Shown here: positions 63,007 through 64,000 of the stretch, piece by piece | Position numbering within the stretch: position 1 is the first letter of the stretch | How the letters are laid out: the number at the start of each line of letters is the position of its first letter | Source: JBDWFY01 sp965275915 | GTDB lineage: Bacteria; Pseudomonadota; Alphaproteobacteria; Rhizobiales; Stappiaceae | Direction: 5' to 3' | NCBI GenBank assembly: GCA_965275915.1 | Contig: CBDHYI010000006.1 | Coordinates: 744,001-808,000, forward strand | Length of the DNA stretch: 64,000 bases | Notes under the pieces: generated by a model | Seen by the model: the letters and a program-made list of their open reading frames with translations, nothing else | Told to the model about the DNA's origin: nothing | Databases searched by the model: none | Made by a program: the position numbers and the translations under genes

Positions 63007-64000
63007 AACTGCCTCACTTTGCGCTGCGAACCGTATCGCGACCTGTTCGTCCCATCGAAGCGACCTTCGGCGGTTGCTCGATCAACCGTCTGGATCACAA
63101 ACTCATTGACGATATCGCCGTTGGCTTCCTGCCGTGAATTAACGGACACGCGGCTGTCGGTATAGTTTGTGACGTTGTTGATCACGCGCGGTGCACCGCC
63201 CATCGCAGAGTGTGGCAGAATCCGAGCGGGACCGATGACAGGTTCAGGTCCGTTTTCGCCGGCAATCCCCCATTGGCCGGCACCAAGGGTGCCACCAGCA
63301 GCGAAGAACCCGCCGAAAGTCTTTCCAAGGACACCGAACAACCCGCCTGTACCGCCGTCGGTTCCCTCAAGTCCGAACAACCCGGCTAGGGGTCCCTGCC
63401 CTAGCAAGACTGCTTGTGCCGCCGCTTCGACCAGAGAAGCGGTGAGCCGGCCGGCCTCATCATTTGCAAGTCCGAGCGATTGCACCAGCGTGCTGATGCC
63501 GTCGTTCGCCAAGTCGCCAAACTGGCTTGCAACTTCGTTCCGCTGTTCTTGCGCTTTCCTGTCTTCATTGATGAGCTTGATCCGTTCGGCAATTGCCTCA
63601 CCTTCCTTGGAAGCAGCTGAAACACCGGCGGCACGCTGTTCTGTGAGAATGCGCTGCTGTTCATTTGAAAGCCCGAGCATTTCAATTTCTTCATCGAGCT
63701 TCTTGATGACGCCAGCATAGGCATCGATCTGTTCGCGCGCCGCACGCGCTGCCGATCGACGCCGTCGCGTGTTGCGCTCGGTATCTTCATTGTCGGCGCG
63801 GTTCGGAATCTTGGTTGTTTTGCCGGCGGATCGTATCAGAGCCGACTCAAGGCCAGCGTTGGTCCCGAAATCCGTGTTAAATCCCTGATTGACGCGACCC
63901 AAGGAATTGAGCTGACCGTTTTCGCCATAGCCAACAAGGCCGGATCGGTCGATCAGTCCAAAGTCATCCATCTGTTCAACGAGATTGTTAAAGAAATCCG
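63003..64000 (-). CDS. Phage tail tape measure protein, C-terminal part (5'-partial at window edge)
   Basis: The visible 332 or so codons are the C-terminal end; the frame is open to the edge ('DFFNNLVEQMDDFGLID' continues upstream of an internal Met). It contains coiled-coil segments ('YAGVIKKLDEEIEMLGLSNEQQRILTEQRAAG', 'AERIKLINEDRKAQEQRNEV') and a Gly-rich region ending 'GGTLGAGQWGIAGENGPEPVIGPARILP', a conserved tape measure terminus. It fixes tail length and helps DNA entry. Confidence 0.88.
   Translation of the reverse strand, partial: DFFNNLVEQMDDFGLIDRSGLVGYGENGQLNSLGRVNQGFNTDFGTNAGLESALIRSAGKTTKIPNRADNEDTERNTRRRRSAARAAREQIDAYAGVIKKLDEEIEMLGLSNEQQRILTEQRAAGVSAASKEGEAIAERIKLINEDRKAQEQRNEVASQFGDLANDGISTLVQSLGLANDEAGRLTASLVEAAAQAVLLGQGPLAGLFGLEGTDGGTGGLFGVLGKTFGGFFAAGGTLGAGQWGIAGENGPEPVIGPARILPHSAMGGAPRVINNVTNYTDSRVSVNSRQEANGDIVNEFVIQTVDRATAEGRFDGTNRSRYGSQRKVRQL

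Larger units (their letters stand above)
51726..64000. mobile_element. Integrated siphovirus-type prophage, left part (continues beyond the window)
   Basis: From a tRNA-Gln 3' fragment to the right edge. Contains cargo genes (sulfotransferase, small Cys protein, serine protease) and then a leftward late operon whose order is tape measure, minor tail proteins, NlpC/P60, J-like tip, fibres, terminator, endolysin, LLH holin, spanin candidates. Head, packaging, regulatory and integrase genes are not in view. The 5' end of the tape measure gene runs off the window. Confidence 0.8.

Noticed and set aside
1..64000. CRISPR array, rRNA operon or intact tRNA gene
   Set aside because: No series of spaced identical repeats, no rRNA-like stretch and no full cloverleaf was seen; only a tRNA-Gln 3' fragment at 51726.
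54298..64000. Gene transfer agent rather than prophage
   Set aside because: The tail module lacks the GTA order (DUF2460, DUF2163, NlpC, tail host-specificity) and includes a lysis cassette, fibres and a tRNA att site.

Overview
The window looks like a chromosomal stretch of an alphaproteobacterium, most likely Hyphomicrobiales (Rhizobiales). Gene content supports this: a DmeRF cobalt/nickel efflux pair with an RcnR/FrmR-type repressor, several solute-binding-protein transporters (ProXVW-like, tripartite tricarboxylate, ribose-type ABC), an alphaproteobacterial-style ECF sigma factor, a REP-like palindrome, and IS701, IS5/IS427 and IS110 elements. Coding regions are moderately GC-rich. AT-rich patches stand out at about 20.2-20.4 kb, 21.4-21.5 kb and 51.7-53.0 kb. 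No rRNA gene, intact tRNA gene or CRISPR array was found. All assignments come from reading the sequence, with no database search.

Layout. 0-3 kb: end of a YciB-type membrane protein, then a three-gene operon of a SCO-type copper chaperone and two related secreted Cys-rich proteins. 3-13.5 kb: housekeeping and stress genes (MFS exporter, two acetyltransferases, serine hydrolase, ECF sigma factor with an overlapping small gene, HAD phosphatase, glutathionyl-hydroquinone reductase, TetR with a palindromic operator, HisC). 12.7-20.2 kb: a divergent FCD/GntR regulator and a six-gene operon of glycine-betaine-type ABC transporter (ProX, ProV, ProW), GYD protein, YtcJ-type amidohydrolase and CobW GTPase. 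This reads as one unit for uptake, hydrolysis and metal loading, and is the best candidate for an undescribed pathway. 20.2-22.0 kb: an unusual small-gene island with two copies of a 61-bp AT-rich element, three small unknown genes and a 10-bp periodic repeat. 22-30.5 kb: LysE exporter, FAD monooxygenase, NnrU-like protein, truncated HxlR regulator, azoreductase, sorbosone-dehydrogenase-like propeller, DmeF/DmeR and a ricin-lectin protein.

30.8-36.5 kb: a TctABC transporter co-transcribed with a formylglycine-type sulfatase and divergent from a LysR gene, probably an organosulfate uptake and desulfation system. 36.5-38.7 kb: an IS701 element and an IS5 element back to back, each bordered by CTAG, with a truncated gene on the far side. 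39.0-46.7 kb: a ribose-type ABC transporter plus SMP-30/gluconolactonase, divergent from a GAF histidine kinase and a LuxR-type response regulator. 46.7-47.9 kb: an IS110 element. 47.9-51.6 kb: a lipoprotein hydrolase, a DUF4105 protein, a glutathione transferase and a flavodoxin-like protein.

51.7 kb to the right edge is interpreted as a prophage. A 25-bp copy of the 3' end of a tRNA-Gln gene marks its left border, with four closely spaced direct repeats just inside. Next come cargo genes (sulfotransferase, small Cys protein, trypsin-like protease). A leftward late operon follows: tape measure, minor tail proteins, NlpC/P60 protease, J-like tail tip, fibres, then, after an intrinsic terminator, endolysin, LLH-type holin, a probable spanin pair and a further membrane protein. 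Integrase, head genes and the intact tRNA should lie beyond 64 kb.
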